From Dermacentor variabilis (lineage: Eukaryota > Arthropoda > Arachnida > Ixodida > Ixodidae): 64,000 nucleotides of DNA. A program made the position numbers and the translations under genes. A model generated the notes under the pieces. The model searched no databases. It was not told the origin of the DNA and was given only the letters and a program-made list of their open reading frames with translations. Of this stretch, positions 38,525-50,275 are shown piece by piece (position 1 is the stretch's first letter; each line of letters opens with the position of its first letter). Where the stretch lies: NCBI RefSeq assembly GCF_050947875.1, contig NC_134573.1, positions 67,668,315 through 67,732,314 of the forward strand. Direction: 5' to 3'.

Positions 38525-40128
38525 GCGTTCATTTTTCAAGAAATGGCGTGCAGCCGCAGTTACTGCAGTGATATGCGAGGTGAGCCCTGTTACTACAGGC
38601 CAAGTACAGGCTAAGCTGGTAAAATCGCGTCGTTTTCGGCCGAAAATGCACAAACTGCTCCAGCGGAAGTAGCAAAGGAGATAACTTCAATAACCGAATC
38701 TGAGCTAGGCTCGAGGGATGCAAAACGGTTGAGGAAAGCCTGCCAGCTGACCAGCTCAATGAGATCGTAGCACTAGAGTGTCAAAGTTCACGCCTGCAGG
38801 AAGACCAAGCTGGCGCAATCGCAAGCGAGACAGGGTCGTTATTATAACCGGCCTCAAAAAACTTTGATCAGCTCTTACGTGTGGACAGAGAGTCACTGGC
38901 AGCGGAGCAAAATAATGATGACAGCGTAGCTAAATTGAACCACACAGCTAAAGAAGGCATTGCTAGGCGCAACGTGACGATACATGAGAGATGATTGTTG
39001 TATCGGCACTACAGAGATCGGAAGGGTAGAATTTTAGATCAGTTAGTCGTACCTACTAAGTACAGGGAGGACCTTTTGAGTCTCTGTCATGGAAATGGGT
39101 GGTCCGGCCACCTAGGCATAAACAAATCAAAGAAAAGATTGCTTATGGAATCCTACTGGCCTGGCTGTTTCAAAGACAGAAACTTTGTAAGATCATGCGA
39201 CGCCTACCAGCGCTAGGGTAAACCAGGAGAGACATGGAAAGCTTCACTAAAGGTAGTGCCCTTAATAACAGAACTTTTCAGACGCCTTGTGATAGACACG
39301 GTAGGGCCTCTACCAAAAACAAAATCGAGTTACAGGTACTTGTTTACCATGCTGTGTCCGGCAACAATGTTTCCAGAAGCAATCCCTGTGAAAGAGGTCA
39401 GCTCCACCGAAGTAGTAGACGCGCTTTTGACAGTGTTTGCACGAGTTGGGTTTCCAGCCGAAATTCAGGCGGATCAAGAGTCAGTATTCACCAGCGCACT
39501 GACTTCCACATTCTTGCAAATGTGCGGGGTAAAGTTAATACACAGTTCCGTCTATCACCCTCAGTCAAACAGTGTAGAGAGGTGGCATTCAGTTCTTAAG
39601 CGAGTTTTGCGTGCGCTCTGTTACGAGCACAAGGAGGACTGGGAGAACTGTCTGCCGGCAACTTTGTTTGCTTTGCGAACGGCTCCACATGAAGCGACAG
39701 GGTTCTCGCCAGCAGAACTAGTGCATGGGAGGACACTCTGTTCTCCACTAAGAATGTTAAGAGAGGTGTGGGAGGAAAGAAGAGAGAGTCTTACAGTTGT
39801 TGAATGCGTGCTAAATCTGCTGGAACGGCTAAGCGCAACCCAAGAGCTAGTCGAAAAGAACATGGGAGTAGCTCACAAGAACGCCAAATTCTATTACGAC
39901 AAGAATGCGAGGCTTCGTACGTTTAACGCCGGAGACCACGTAATGATCCTCGAACCTTCAAGAAAGAACAAGCTTGAAGTTCACTGGGACGGGCCCGTTA
40001 AAGTGTTTCACAAACTTTCAGATACTAACTATGCTCTGAAAATGCCCGGTCGCAGGAAGGAGGTGAGGCTATATCACTGCAATTTGATGAAGCCGTATGT
40101 AGAGTGGAGCGAAGTCGTTAAGGCATAG
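38525..40128 (+). pseudogene. Ty3/Gypsy-like integrase, upstream of RT
   Basis: A leader (38525-38990) is followed by the zinc-binding region at 38995-39215. It has HGNGWSGHLG and YWPGCF, then CDAYQR, where the second zinc Cys is Tyr. The core at 39256-39700 has VIDTVGPLPK (Asp 1), EIQADQESVFTS (Asp 2) and HPQSNSVERWHS (Glu). The C-terminal domain has FNAGDHVMIL and HWDGPVKVFHKLSDTNYAL, then RLYHCNLMKPYVEW. In-frame stops at 38992 and 39214 show it is dead. Only 20 bases separate its stop (40126) from sequence matching the start of RT, with no LTR between. This gives the order IN-RT-RH. Confidence 0.9.
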
Positions 40129-40148
40129 AGCAGGATGGCACTAGTACC

Positions 40149-41618
40149 ATGTCTAAGGAGTATAGGGCGACCTCCAACTCTGAAATCGGCCTAGAAGAAG
40201 TCGTAAAACATTCGGTAAGCTCGCACGCTCTAAGACCCGAGCAGCTATATGAGCTAAAGGGGGTGTTAGGAGAATATCTCGACAGATTCAGCGATCGGCC
40301 AGGTAGAACCGAACTAATAACGCGTGAAATAGACCTGACATCAACTGAACCCGTAAGATCAAAGCCTTAGAGGGTGTCTCCAAGGCAGAGATAAATTATG
40401 GAGGCAGAGATACAGCGTATGCTAGAGTTGGGAGGTATTGAGCCCGCTGAGAGCGACTACACGTCACCGGTAATACTGGTAGAAACCCCTAACAAGAACC
40501 CTCGTCCGTGTGTTGAATACAGGAAGTTAAATGCCATCACTAGGGATCAGCTGTACCCGATACCCAACATTGAGAAACAAATTGAAATAGTTCATTTCAA
40601 CGTACATTTCAAAGTACATTTCAACTATAGATCTCGTGCGGGGGTACTGGCAAGTTCCCCTTTCAGAAAGTGCCAGCCGCTATGCCGCATTCATCTCACC
40701 TGTAGGCACTTTTCGCCCTCTCGCACTCAGCTTCGGGCTGAAGAACGCGCCGTTTAGCTTCTCTAAGTTAATGTTTATTGTCCTAAAAGACTTGCAGGAG
40801 TTCGCCTTGCCATCTTTTGATGATGTACCAATTTTTTCGGACAGCTGGGAACAACACGTATCGCACCTCAAACAGGTGTTCTCACGGTTGAGGGAAGCCG
40901 GCTTAACGATGAAAGCGGAGAAGTGTAGATTTGGTTGTTCTCAGGTTACTTATCTGCGCCATGTTGTCGACCAGGGCACGACACGGCCGGCTGAGCTGAA
41001 AATAGCTACCATTGGAGAATTTTCTCGGCCGCGCACGAAAACAGACATTCGTTCATTTTGGTGACTTGTGGGGTGCTATCAACGGTACATTCCGAATTAC
41101 TCGCAAATGGCAAGTCCACTAACGGACGCCCTCCGAAAGGGAGCACCGAGTAGCGTACACTGGGATAAAGACAAAGAGAACGCTTTCCACAGTTTGAAAA
41201 CGCTATTGGTTTCTCGTAGTGTGCTTCGCGCGCCAGGCTACACAAAGGAATGCATAGTTCAATGCGACGCAAGCGACAGAGGTATGGATGTGGTACTTAG
41301 GTCGGCGACGATAACGAGGAGCATCCTATCCTCTGTGCCAGCCGTAAACTAAATGTAAACGAGGAAGCCTACAGCGCTTTAGAGAAGGAACGTGCTTGTT
41401 TAATTTGGGCCGCCCAGAAGTTGTCGTGTTACTTGTACGGAGCGAAGTTCATCTTCGAGACCGACCGACGACTGTTCTCTGACATGGCTCAATCAAATTT
41501 CACACAAAAATGCCGCTTGCTCCGATGGAGTATCACTCTCCAAGAGCACAACTTCTCCGTTAGATATAAGAAGGGAAAGTTGCATAGCAATGCGGATGGT
41601 TTGAGCAGGCTAATTTGA
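40149..41618 (+). pseudogene. Ty3/Gypsy-like RT and RNase H, downstream of integrase
   Basis: The pre-RT region (YLDRFSDRPGRTELITREID) leads to RT with EAEIQRMLELGGIEPAESDY and RPCVEYRKLNAITRD, then GYWQVPLSESASRYAAFISP. FGLKNAPFSFSKLM follows, and the catalytic box reads SFDDVPIFSDSWEQH, with both Asp kept. RNase H begins near 41240 (IVQCDASDRGMDVVLRS) and ends with KKGKLHSNADGLSRL. Stops at 40368, 40392 and 41062 and frameshifts near 40600 (beside a short tandem duplication of ACATTTCAA-type units) and 41330 show long decay. Confidence 0.9.
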
Positions 41619-41620
41619 AT

Positions 41621-42055
41621 TCTGCGTTTAAGGGCGTCGCCTAAATTTTAGGGTTATTGTTGTTAATTTTGTATTCCAAGAACATCCCCTCTCATTTAGC
41701 AGGATTCCCTTCATGATTGCTGAATTTGTCAGCACGAAATTGCTCCAAAAGATGGCCTAGCGAAATGCAGCATTTTTCGTTTCTGCACTTATGTTTTCTT
41801 TGAAGCCTAGCGGGTCTAAAGTGAGAGCCAATGTACGTCACCTCGGCGCAGAGCCGTGTTGTGGGGTTCGTTTTGCAGTTGCCTGTCCTTGTTGGATGTT
41901 TTGGGGTGGTGACATCATTACACAAGTGGTCGCTGCGAGCCAAGGCATCAACTCCTGGCCACTAGCCGTTCTCTTCCTGCCCAGCGGTTGTCAGCACTGG
42001 ACAGTCGAGATTTTCCGGGTCATGGAGGCGCTGTTAAGAACGGCCTGCTCAGGTG
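41621..42055 (+). repeat. 3' non-coding region / LTR-like part, left of LINE
   Basis: This non-coding stretch follows RNase H and continues on the far side of the LINE at 47794. A TGTTGTGGGG start near 41859 could be the LTR edge, but no second LTR is in the window to confirm it. Confidence 0.5.
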
Positions 42056-42332
42056 GAGAAGCGCGCGCCTGTGTTTAGGAGTCTACACAGAGGCAGATCG
42101 GCTCCGCCGATTTTCGGCAGGAGCCGCGGATAATCTCATCTGAGCCCATCCACGCTACGACCATCGGACACCGAACGTCATCCGGCATCCCTGGATACGA
42201 TTTCCAACGAGGTGGGCCCATTTAAAGCTTTTCCTGAGTGTTTCATCGGTCGGCCACGCCGGCGGGTCGGCTAAGCCTAACGGCAGAGCCACCGCCCGGC
42301 GCGACGGGGCAACCGTTTCGCGCCACCACAAG

Positions 42333-44150
42333 ATGTCTCAACAAGCCACATACCGAGGATATGACCCAGACTCGATGAACTGGGCCACCATACAACCCAG
42401 CGGCAATATAGAGCAGCCGCTTTCAACCTTGAAGAGCCCCGCGCTCGTTGCCGCGATCGCTCGACGAACGCAGGGCTCGACGAACGCGGCGGCCATGGAT
42501 GCGGCCTCCTCGGACGCTCCCGCTGCCGGCGTTCGCCCCTGCAAGCCACCAACGCCCGCCTCGCGCGTTTCGGACGGTAAATCTCGGCCGCCGGTGACCT
42601 GGAGACCGGCTCCAATGCCCAAGCCAGCCCCGGAGGATTTCGTGGTTGTTGTGAAGCCGCGAATACGGGTGTCTCTGCACGAGAAATTACATGAAACCGG
42701 ATACGGCAGAGCGTTCATCGCTTACCTGGGCGCGGAATGCGCACAAGTCATCACGGTTCTCCCAATTAAGGAGCAGAACATTATACTGGTTTACACTGCA
42801 AAGCCCGAGATCGCTGACCGCATCATCGGAGATTTCGAGCTCGACTCTCCCACTGAAAAAATCCCCCTACTCGGACATCTCCGGCAAGACGGCGGCAACA
42901 TCTGTTATGGTGTGGTCATGGTGCGCAACACGGATACCGATGAAATCTTGTGTTCCAGTCTCAAGTGGCGCTCCGGAGAAATCCTGGAGGTCCGGAAATT
43001 CGCAGCATCAAATAAGGCAAGAGTAACTTTTGCTGGCAAGAACAAACCACGCTACATTCACTACGAGGCTACGCTTATACAAGTCCGCCCGTATCGGCGC
43101 ACGATCCCTGCCTGCTCCCAGTGTGGCATGGTCGGCCACCGTACTGACGTCTGTCCCGGCCCCAGGCCGGACAAGTGCGGGCTGTGTGGAACTGCGGCCC
43201 ATCTCATAGACGGAGAACGCGAACCGCACGAATGCGTCCCTCGGTGTACCTTGTGTGGAGGAGCCCATGCCACGGGGACTCGATCCTGCACTGCTGAATA
43301 TCGCCCACTGCAACACCAGCGCTCGTAAAAGGGTCACCGTCCCAAACCCAAGCGCGGCCGTCGTAAGCGTGGGAAACGGCGACCAAAGCAACCCGTGCAC
43401 CAGAGAGACGACTCTGACCACCCAAAACAAAGGGCGCCCCGGGCCGGTCCTATTGACCAGGGAAAGGACGCGACCCTCCTGCCACAGCAGCAGGCAGGGA
43501 AACAAGCCACCGGAGCGAGACCGGAGATGCAAAGAGCCTAGGTCAACGCGGTCAAACAGGGAACAAAGGTGAGCAGCGAGGGTGGGGTGGCCCCCTCACG
43601 TCCTCCCTTTTCCTCTCCCCATTCCCCCCGCACGCCGGAGCAAATCGAAATCATTGCTCTTAAAGAGCAAATAGCTAACCTACAAAAACGGCTAGCTCTT
43701 GCAGAAGAGCGTCAGAAATCTCCCCCACCGCCCGTCCCTCTGTCAGTAGAGGAGATGGATAGCGATACCTCCCCTCCCGCGTCCCCTGACCACGGACACT
43801 CGGTGATAGAGGCGAGGTTCAACGCGTTTGAGGCGCAAATGAACGCTAGACTTCAGGCGTTCGAAAAGCAATTCACAGCCGCTCTCGACGCAGCGCTCGG
43901 CAAAATCCCATGCCTTATAGCGGCACATACCTCAAAATCTACTCCTGCTACCCGACGGAGAGGCACAGTCAAGCGCCTTGTCGGTCAAAATATTAAGGAG
44001 AGCAGAACCAAAATTCCGCACGAGGAGGAGGATCTTCCTCAGGCAGGACCGATTCCGTCGGTTATACTGTCTGCCGGGGCCCCCGGCTCAGAACAGGCCC
44101 CGCACCTGACCATTTTAAATTCCAGTACTCAACATGGCGGGACACCCTAA
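42333..44150 (+). pseudogene. LINE ORF1 (Gag-like, CCHC knuckles), two in-frame stops
   Basis: The frame opens at ATG 42333 and reads through DFVVVVKPRIRVSLHEKL and an RNA-binding-like middle to three zinc knuckles (CSQCGMVGHRTDVC, CGLCGTAAHL...C, CTLCGGAHATGTRSC). TAA at 43326 and TAG at 43539 interrupt the frame. It continues in the same phase through a basic stretch and a coiled-coil-like segment (EIIALKEQIANLQKRLALAE) to TAA at 44148. ORF1 proteins of this group bind element RNA to form the transposition particle. There is no frameshift, so decay is by point mutation. Confidence 0.88.
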
Positions 44151-47100
44151 ATCCCTCCGAGTGTCACAACGCAACTCGAATACTGCTGAAATTCTGCAGT
44201 GGAATTGTCGAGGCTTCAAGGCGCGCACCAAGCGAGCTGACCTTAGACTCTTCATTACAACCCTCCCTCAACTTCCTGCTGTAGTAGCCCTCCAAGAGCC
44301 GGGAGAGGGCGTCACTTTCACGAACTACATAAGCTATCAGCAGGACGCACAGAGCTGTATCTGTGTCCATAAAAATTATACGGCCTCTCCGGTGGACCAG
44401 GACTGTAATGTAGCTTTTTCGTATGCGATGGTCACCCTTCTTCCGCTTCAAAAACACAATCCCCCGCTTCACATTCTAAATGTGTATAGCTCACCAAAAC
44501 TACCAAACGTCACTTTTGCTGATCTCTTCAGCAGGGCACTAAGGGTGGCAAATAGGGAACCCCTCATAATTGTTGGGGACTTCAACGCCCCCAGTCGATT
44601 ATGGGGCTACCACCGCGAAGAGAAACGCGGACGCAAGCTGGCGGAGCTTGCGTCTACGCTGGGCCTCACTCTTCACACGGACCCTGCCAAACCCACTCGG
44701 ATTGGGAACTCCGTGACTCGGGATACCTGCCCGGACCTAACATTTACTAAAAACATAAGATACGCAGATTGGCACAATACCGAGGAAACCCTCGGTAGCG
44801 ACCACTGCATTCTCACGACCACAATTCGCACTTCACCCCTCACTCGTCCTCACCACAAGGCAACCCTTCCAGACTGGCCAAAATTTCGTTCCAACTACAA
44901 CAACCCACAACCTATAGTGGAACAGGGGTACACCACCTGGTCACAACAGCTAATCACGCACCTCACAGACACTGAACAGCAGGTTTAGTTCTCTGAGGCA
45001 AATCCGGCGGTGGACAACCACCTCGTTCACCTCTGGGAGGCCCGGCACAGCCTTGTCCGCCGATGGCGCCGGCAAAAACACAACCGTAAACTCAAAATTC
45101 GCATCGCCGAACTCACCCAGGAGGCGGCAGAGTACGCGGCCCAGCTCGCCGACTCCAACTGGGTAGACCGATGCAATACGGCCGCTCGACAAATGTCGAA
45201 CCGGAGTACATGGCGTCTTTTCCGCGCCCTAATTGATCCTACGAAAACCCGGACAGAAACCGATAAACACCTCCAGCGAGCGATCCACAACTTTAACGGA
45301 GACAGAGCCGCACTGGCTATCTCCATCAGAGAGAAATATCTCTCCACACACCAGGATGCCCGAGGTCACGCGTACTCATATGCAGGCTCTGAGAATGCTG
45401 AGCTGGATCGACCGTTCCAGCTTCATGACCTCAAAGCGGCACTTGCCAAAATGAAACGAGGAACAGCTCCGGGCAGGGATAAGGTAACGGTAAAGCTTCT
45501 AGCCAACCTCCCCGACCCAGGCTATGAGCAGCTCCTCACTTACTTTAATGTAATCTGGCAAGGTGACACACCTCTTCCCATTGACTGGAAAACGGCGTTG
45601 GTCACCTTCATCCCTAAACCAGGAAAAGCCATAAACACAGACAATCTCCGGCCCATCTTCCTCACCTCTTGTGTGGGAAAGCTGATGGAGTCTATGGTAC
45701 GGGATAGATTGTCCACCCATCTAGAGACCCAACACATCTTTGCAGACACCATGTACGGCTTCCGCCCACACAGGTCCGCGCAGGATGTCTTACTACAACT
45801 TCATACGGAGATTCTCGAGCCAGTCGAACACCCTAGTGACGGTAAGGTCGTCCTTGCGCTAGACCTAAAGGGTGCCTTCGATAACGTCACGCACGAAATC
45901 ATCCTAACCCACTTATCCCAGGTAGACTGTGGATTCAACACCTTCAACTACATTAAACAATTCCTCACAGACCGCCAAACCTTTATCCGGATACAAGACA
46001 CGGAACATGGCCCGTACCAGCTCGGTACGCGAGGTACCCCGCAGGGAGCGGTACTCTCACCACTCCTTTTCAATCTGGCCATGATGAAGCTCCCTGCCCT
46101 ACTGGGTGAGGTCCCAGGCGTGCAGCATGCTCTGTACGCCGATGACATCACATTGTGGGCTACTCACAAATCGGTTGGAGCAATCGAGGCCAACCTGCAG
46201 CATGCGGCGGCTATTGTGGACGAATATGCCCGCCGATGCGACCTGGAATGCTCCCCGACCAAATCGGAATTTGTGCACTTACGACCCAACCCGAAGTGCA
46301 CCACTAAACTGAACCTATCCCTATGTACAGGCCCCATCCCGGAACGCGACGAGATCCGAGTTTTGGGCCTTTGCATACATAGGAACCGCAAAATTGATAC
46401 CACTCTTCAAAAGCTCCGTAAGGTGGGGGACCAAGTGGGTCGTATGATCCGCAGGGTATCCAATAAAAAGGGGGGCTTGCGATGCAAAGACGCTTTGCGG
46501 CTAGCGAACGCATTCGTAACCATCCGAATACTCTACTCGGCGCCCTATCTCCACCTACACAAATGCGATGAAAACGACCTTGAGGTGATTTTACGCAAAA
46601 TCTATAAGAGAGCCCTCGATCTTCCCATAACTACGTCCAACAAACGTCTCCTCGAATTGGGGATGGCGAATAGTTTTGGGGAACTACGCGAGGCTCATCT
46701 TAACAATCAATTCTTGCGGTTGAGCAAAACACCAGCGGGAAGCCGCCTCTTGTCCCGCTTGCACATCCGATATATAACCCACACGGAACCCAGAGTCTCA
46801 CTGCCAGACGCATGGCGTCTCACGTTAAAGGTGAACCCTCTCCCTTACAACGTGACACGAGATACTCACGAGGGCCGCCGCCAAGCGCGCGCTACAAGGA
46901 TCACCAGAACAAATGGAGATCGCCCGGGAGTATTCTATGCGGACGCTGCCGGCCCTCACCACGGGGGTTGGTTTACGGCGGCAGTCGTCCATCAAAACAC
47001 ACCCGTTAATGGTCTCACTTTCCGGGCCCCCAATATTACTTACGCGGTGGAGGTGGCCATCGCATTTGCTGCCGCAGATCCAGCATCTCGGGTCATCATC

Positions 47101-47703
47101 ACTGATTCGAGGGGTGCTTGCCGCAATATAGAACAAGTCCAAATTCCATATCGGGCCTTCCAAATCCTTAAGAAATGTGAGAACCAGGAATTCCAACCCC
47201 GGCGCTCCATTATTTGGGCCCCAGCTCATCAGGGAATAGAGGGGAACGAAGTAGCCGACGCTACAGCCCGCGCGCTTCATTTCCGGGCATCGCCTCTATC
47301 ACCCGTCGACGAGGTCCCTGAATTCAAACCGGCAATCACCTTTAAAGAAATCGTACAGCTGTATCAGCTTAATCACGGCTGATACTTCCCCCCTTGCAAA
47401 GGCCTCAATAAGACGGAGGAGCGCTGGCTTCTCCGTCTCTACACAAATACCGTACTGTGCCCGGTGGTGCTGAAACACTTCAACCCGGCATTTTCGGGCG
47501 AGTGCCCGCACTGTGGGGAGGTGTTTGCGGACACATACCACATGGTGTGGGCATGCCCCTCTAACCCTGCTTTCCCCCCAAACCCCCACCCTACCCGAGA
47601 GGACTGGGAGGCCACCCTGCTCGGCTGCTCAACCCTCCAGGAACAACGTGCCCTGGTGGCCCGAGCCAAAGCCGCTGCAGAAGCCACGGGGGTCCCGGAC
47701 TAG
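44134..47703 (+). pseudogene. LINE ORF2 (endonuclease-RT-RNase H), two in-frame stops
   Basis: ATG at 44134 overlaps the ORF1 end by 17 bases. The endonuclease has LQWNCRGFK, VVALQEPGEG, IIVGDFNAPSRLWGY and SDHCIL. RT has GTAPGRDKVTVK and RPIFLTSCVGKLMES, then VVLALDLKGAFDNVTH, GTPQGAVLSPLLFNL and LYADDITLW. RNase H has FYADAAGPHHGG, EVAIAFAA, TDSRGACR and WAPAHQGIEGNEVAD, with the catalytic acids in place. The C-terminal zinc motif is CPHCGEVFADTYHMVWAC. Stops are TAG at 44986 and TGA at 47380. The length of 1190 codons is normal for I elements. RT and RNase H catalytic residues all survive. Confidence 0.92.
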
Positions 47704-47793
47704 GGACCGCCCCCTAGACTTTGTATGGGCTGGGCCCTTAGGGCTCAGCTCGCGGCTCTCTTGTAAATAGAAATAAAGTTTGTAACCAACCAA

Positions 47794-48509
47794 CCTGCTC
47801 AGGTGCAAGTTTTGCCAGCTGGTTGCGACAGCAGCGGAAACATTTGCTTGGAACGCCACCGTTACGCTCTAGCCTCATCGCCATTGTGACTAAACGCGGT
47901 CGGCGGACCAACTATTGTTATTGAGCCCACCACCGCCCACCTGGTCGGCCGCGAGCGGGGATGTTCCCGCGGGAACGTCTACTGATGCCTCTTCCCACGC
48001 GCGGTTCGAGACGCAAGGCAATGGGCTACCGGCCGCGCTGCAGGGGTCAGCTCCGAGTTCTACGAAGTCCGTGTGACGTCGGTTCCGGACCGTGAACCTG
48101 TGTGTGTGTGCGTGTGTGTGTGTAAGCCGTCCCGCGGAGAGGCGGCTTGTTTACGATGCCTGGACGGACGTTTCCGTCACCTTGGAATCGAGGGAGGACC
48201 GAGTGTTTATAAACCGCTGTTGTGCAGATGCTCGAGGTACTTTCTCAAGCAGTCATGTTAGACTGATGCACTTTTCTTTTGCAGTCATGTTAGACTGATG
48301 TACTTTCTCTCGCAGTCATGCTAGACTGATGTAGATACTGTAAATAAACCCATATTCCTCGTTCTCGATGAGGAGCAGTCGTTCCCTTCAACAACGCCTC
48401 AGCGTGGATAAGTTGGACGACGGCATGGGCCAGCTACCTTCTAATTCATGCCCGACTCCAATCTTGACAACGAGTTGCGAACGGTGTGGTTGAGCCCCCA
48501 ATCCTGACA
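47794..48509 (+). repeat. 3' LTR-like part of the interrupted Ty3-like element
   Basis: This continues 41621-42055 across the LINE. A three-fold 30-32-base repeat with GTCATGTTAGACTGATG or a close variant (48250-48335) precedes TGTAAATAAACCCATATTCC, which looks like a poly(A) signal region. The block ends ...CCAATCCTGACA at 48509, a plausible LTR CA end. A short (TG)n is at 48100-48122. Confidence 0.55.
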
Positions 48510-48689
48510 GCCCCTAGGCGAGTATGCGTGTTCTTGTCTAGGACGATATGTAAAGAATTGCTGTAGTGGAAGCCGCCTGTACCAACCAATATAGGACAGT
48601 GAAGCCGTCGGCGACTATCTTGGTGTGGGCAAGAAATAGGCCGCGTAGCATAATGTGCGCTTTCGACACCGTATTTTTTCCCGCAAATG

Positions 48690-49490
48690 ATCACCATTAC
48701 TAAACTTAAACTTGGGGGTGGGCCAGCTTGAAATTCGGGGCTGAACTAATTGAAATTTGGGAATTGGCCAAATTGAAATTAGGGGGTGAGCCAACTTGAA
48801 ATTTAGGAGTGGGCCAACTTAAAATTTCGCGGTGGCCAGCCTAAAATTGGGGTGCGGGCCAACTGGAATTTCGGGCTTGCCCAACTTAACATTTGGGGTT
48901 AGCCCAACTTGAAATTGGGGTGTGGCCCGACTTAATATTCGGGGCGGGCCAGCTTAAAATTTCGGTGTGGCGGAACTTGACATTTGGCGGTGGACCTCGT
49001 TGGAATTTTTGGGTGGGCCTACTTGAAATTGGGGGTGGACTAATTTGAAATTCGGGGCTGGACTAATCGAAATTTGGGAACTGGCCAAATTGAAATTAGG
49101 GGGTGGGCCAACTTGAAATTTAGGAGTGGGCCAACTTGAAATTTGCAGGTGGGCCAACTTAAAATTGGGGGGTGGCCATTCTAAAATTTTGTGCGGGCCA
49201 ACTGAAATTTGGGGCTTGCCCAACTTAACATTTGGGGTTGGGCCAACTTGAAATTGAGGTGCGGCCCAACTTAAAATTTCGGTGTGGCGGAACTGGACAT
49301 TCGGTGGTGGACCACGTTGAAATTTGTAGGTGGGCCCACTTGAAATTGGGGATGGGCTAACTTGAAGTTTCGGTGTGGCGCAACTTAAAATTTGGGGGTG
49401 GCCCAATCTGACATTTGGGGGTGGAGGAAATTGAAATTTGTGGTTGCAGGCCAACATAAATTTTCGGGTGGCTAGCATGGTTGTATCCAA
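48690..49490. repeat. minisatellite of 20-24-bp units with higher-order repeats
   Basis: Units of GGGCCAACTTGAAATTTGGG type repeat about 35 times with substitutions. A block starting CTAATTGAAATTTGGGAA at 48746 recurs at 49066, and a block with CCCAACTTAACATTTGGGG recurs at 48868 and 49206, so a unit of about 320-340 bases is duplicated. The minus-strand open frame of Pro-Asn-Phe-Lys-Leu repeats is a by-product. Confidence 0.93.
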
Positions 49491-49889
49491 CACGCAGGAT
49501 CGAACCATGCTTCATGTAATCGGGATGCACGCGTACGAAGGTGCTGCAGAGGCACCTTCGTCCAGGAAAAATCACTGTGCTCTACAGTTGCTGCACACAA
49601 TTTGGCAGCCGCCAAGCTTTCTGTCCCCACCAACACGGCGGCGATATCTTTTTTATAGCAAGTACCTTTCTTTGGCTATTTAGGCAGTTTTATTGATTGT
49701 TTGGGGCTATACGGTGGTCGATAGTCAATGGTCGGACTCGTCAAATAAAACGTTCGTTTGTTTGTTCTTTCTCGTTCTCTTTCTTCCTCTTGCACGCTTT
49801 TTAGCTTTCTCTCTCTCAGTCTTGAACTCCCGTTCATTTGTTTGGGCTATTCACTTACAAGCCTTACATTGACAGTAATCGTCGGTGGT

Positions 49890-50275
49890 TTCTGCAGAAT
49901 ATTATTTTTCTCCTGCGTCTGCTACAAACAAACACGTACCCTTCACCCGCCCGCCTCCGCCTTATATTTCCAGACGTCTACACTACCCCCAACTGCCGGT
50001 GGTGTGGCATTCATCCGGCTACGCTTCCGCATGTGCTGTGGAAGTACCCAGCACAGTACACGCACACATTAACACCACGACCCTCTCGTCGAGGTTGCAT
50101 GAGGCTCTGCGGAGCTCCGCCCTCGACGACCAAACCTGGGCGACCCAGCACGCCCGTGAGGCGGCGGCGAGGCAAGCCCTCGACGTCCCTTCATGGGAGG
50201 CTTAGGCCCGGCCATCATAAAGTGCTGGTTGTACAATAAATGTTTATGCCTCCTTCTCGAAGAAGAAGAAATCAG
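49890..50275 (+). pseudogene. I-like LINE 3' end fragment
   Basis: The frame reads LLQTNTYPSPARLRLIFPDV, then CRWCGIHPATLPHVLWKYPA, a C-x-x-C...H motif like that at 47500-47560 in the large LINE. A Trp/Ala-rich end (WATQHAREAAARQALDVPSW) is found in an overlapping frame. AATAAATG near 50236 and a GAAGAAGAA tail end it. It is 5'-truncated and frameshifted. Confidence 0.75.

Larger units (their letters stand above)
42056..47793 (+). mobile_element. nearly full-length I-like LINE with 12-bp TSD
   Basis: CCTGCTCAGGTG occurs at 42044-42055 and again at 47794-47805, so the element is 5738 bases inserted in the retroelement 3' region. It has a 5' UTR of about 280 bases, ORF1 with three CCHC-type knuckles, and an overlapping ORF2 with endonuclease, RT, RNase H and a final zinc motif. 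The 3' end is short, with AATAAAG and an (AACC)n tail. RNase H places it in the I/R1/LOA group; I favour the I clade. Confidence 0.92.

Noticed and set aside
48690..49490. Possible CRISPR-like array
   Set aside because: Units are contiguous and variable, with no constant repeat separated by unique spacers, and the genome is eukaryotic.
48954..49508. 184-codon minus-strand frame rich in Pro, Asn, Phe and Lys
   Set aside because: It is the translation of a degenerate minisatellite; no start context, no domain, and unit length is not held at a multiple of three.
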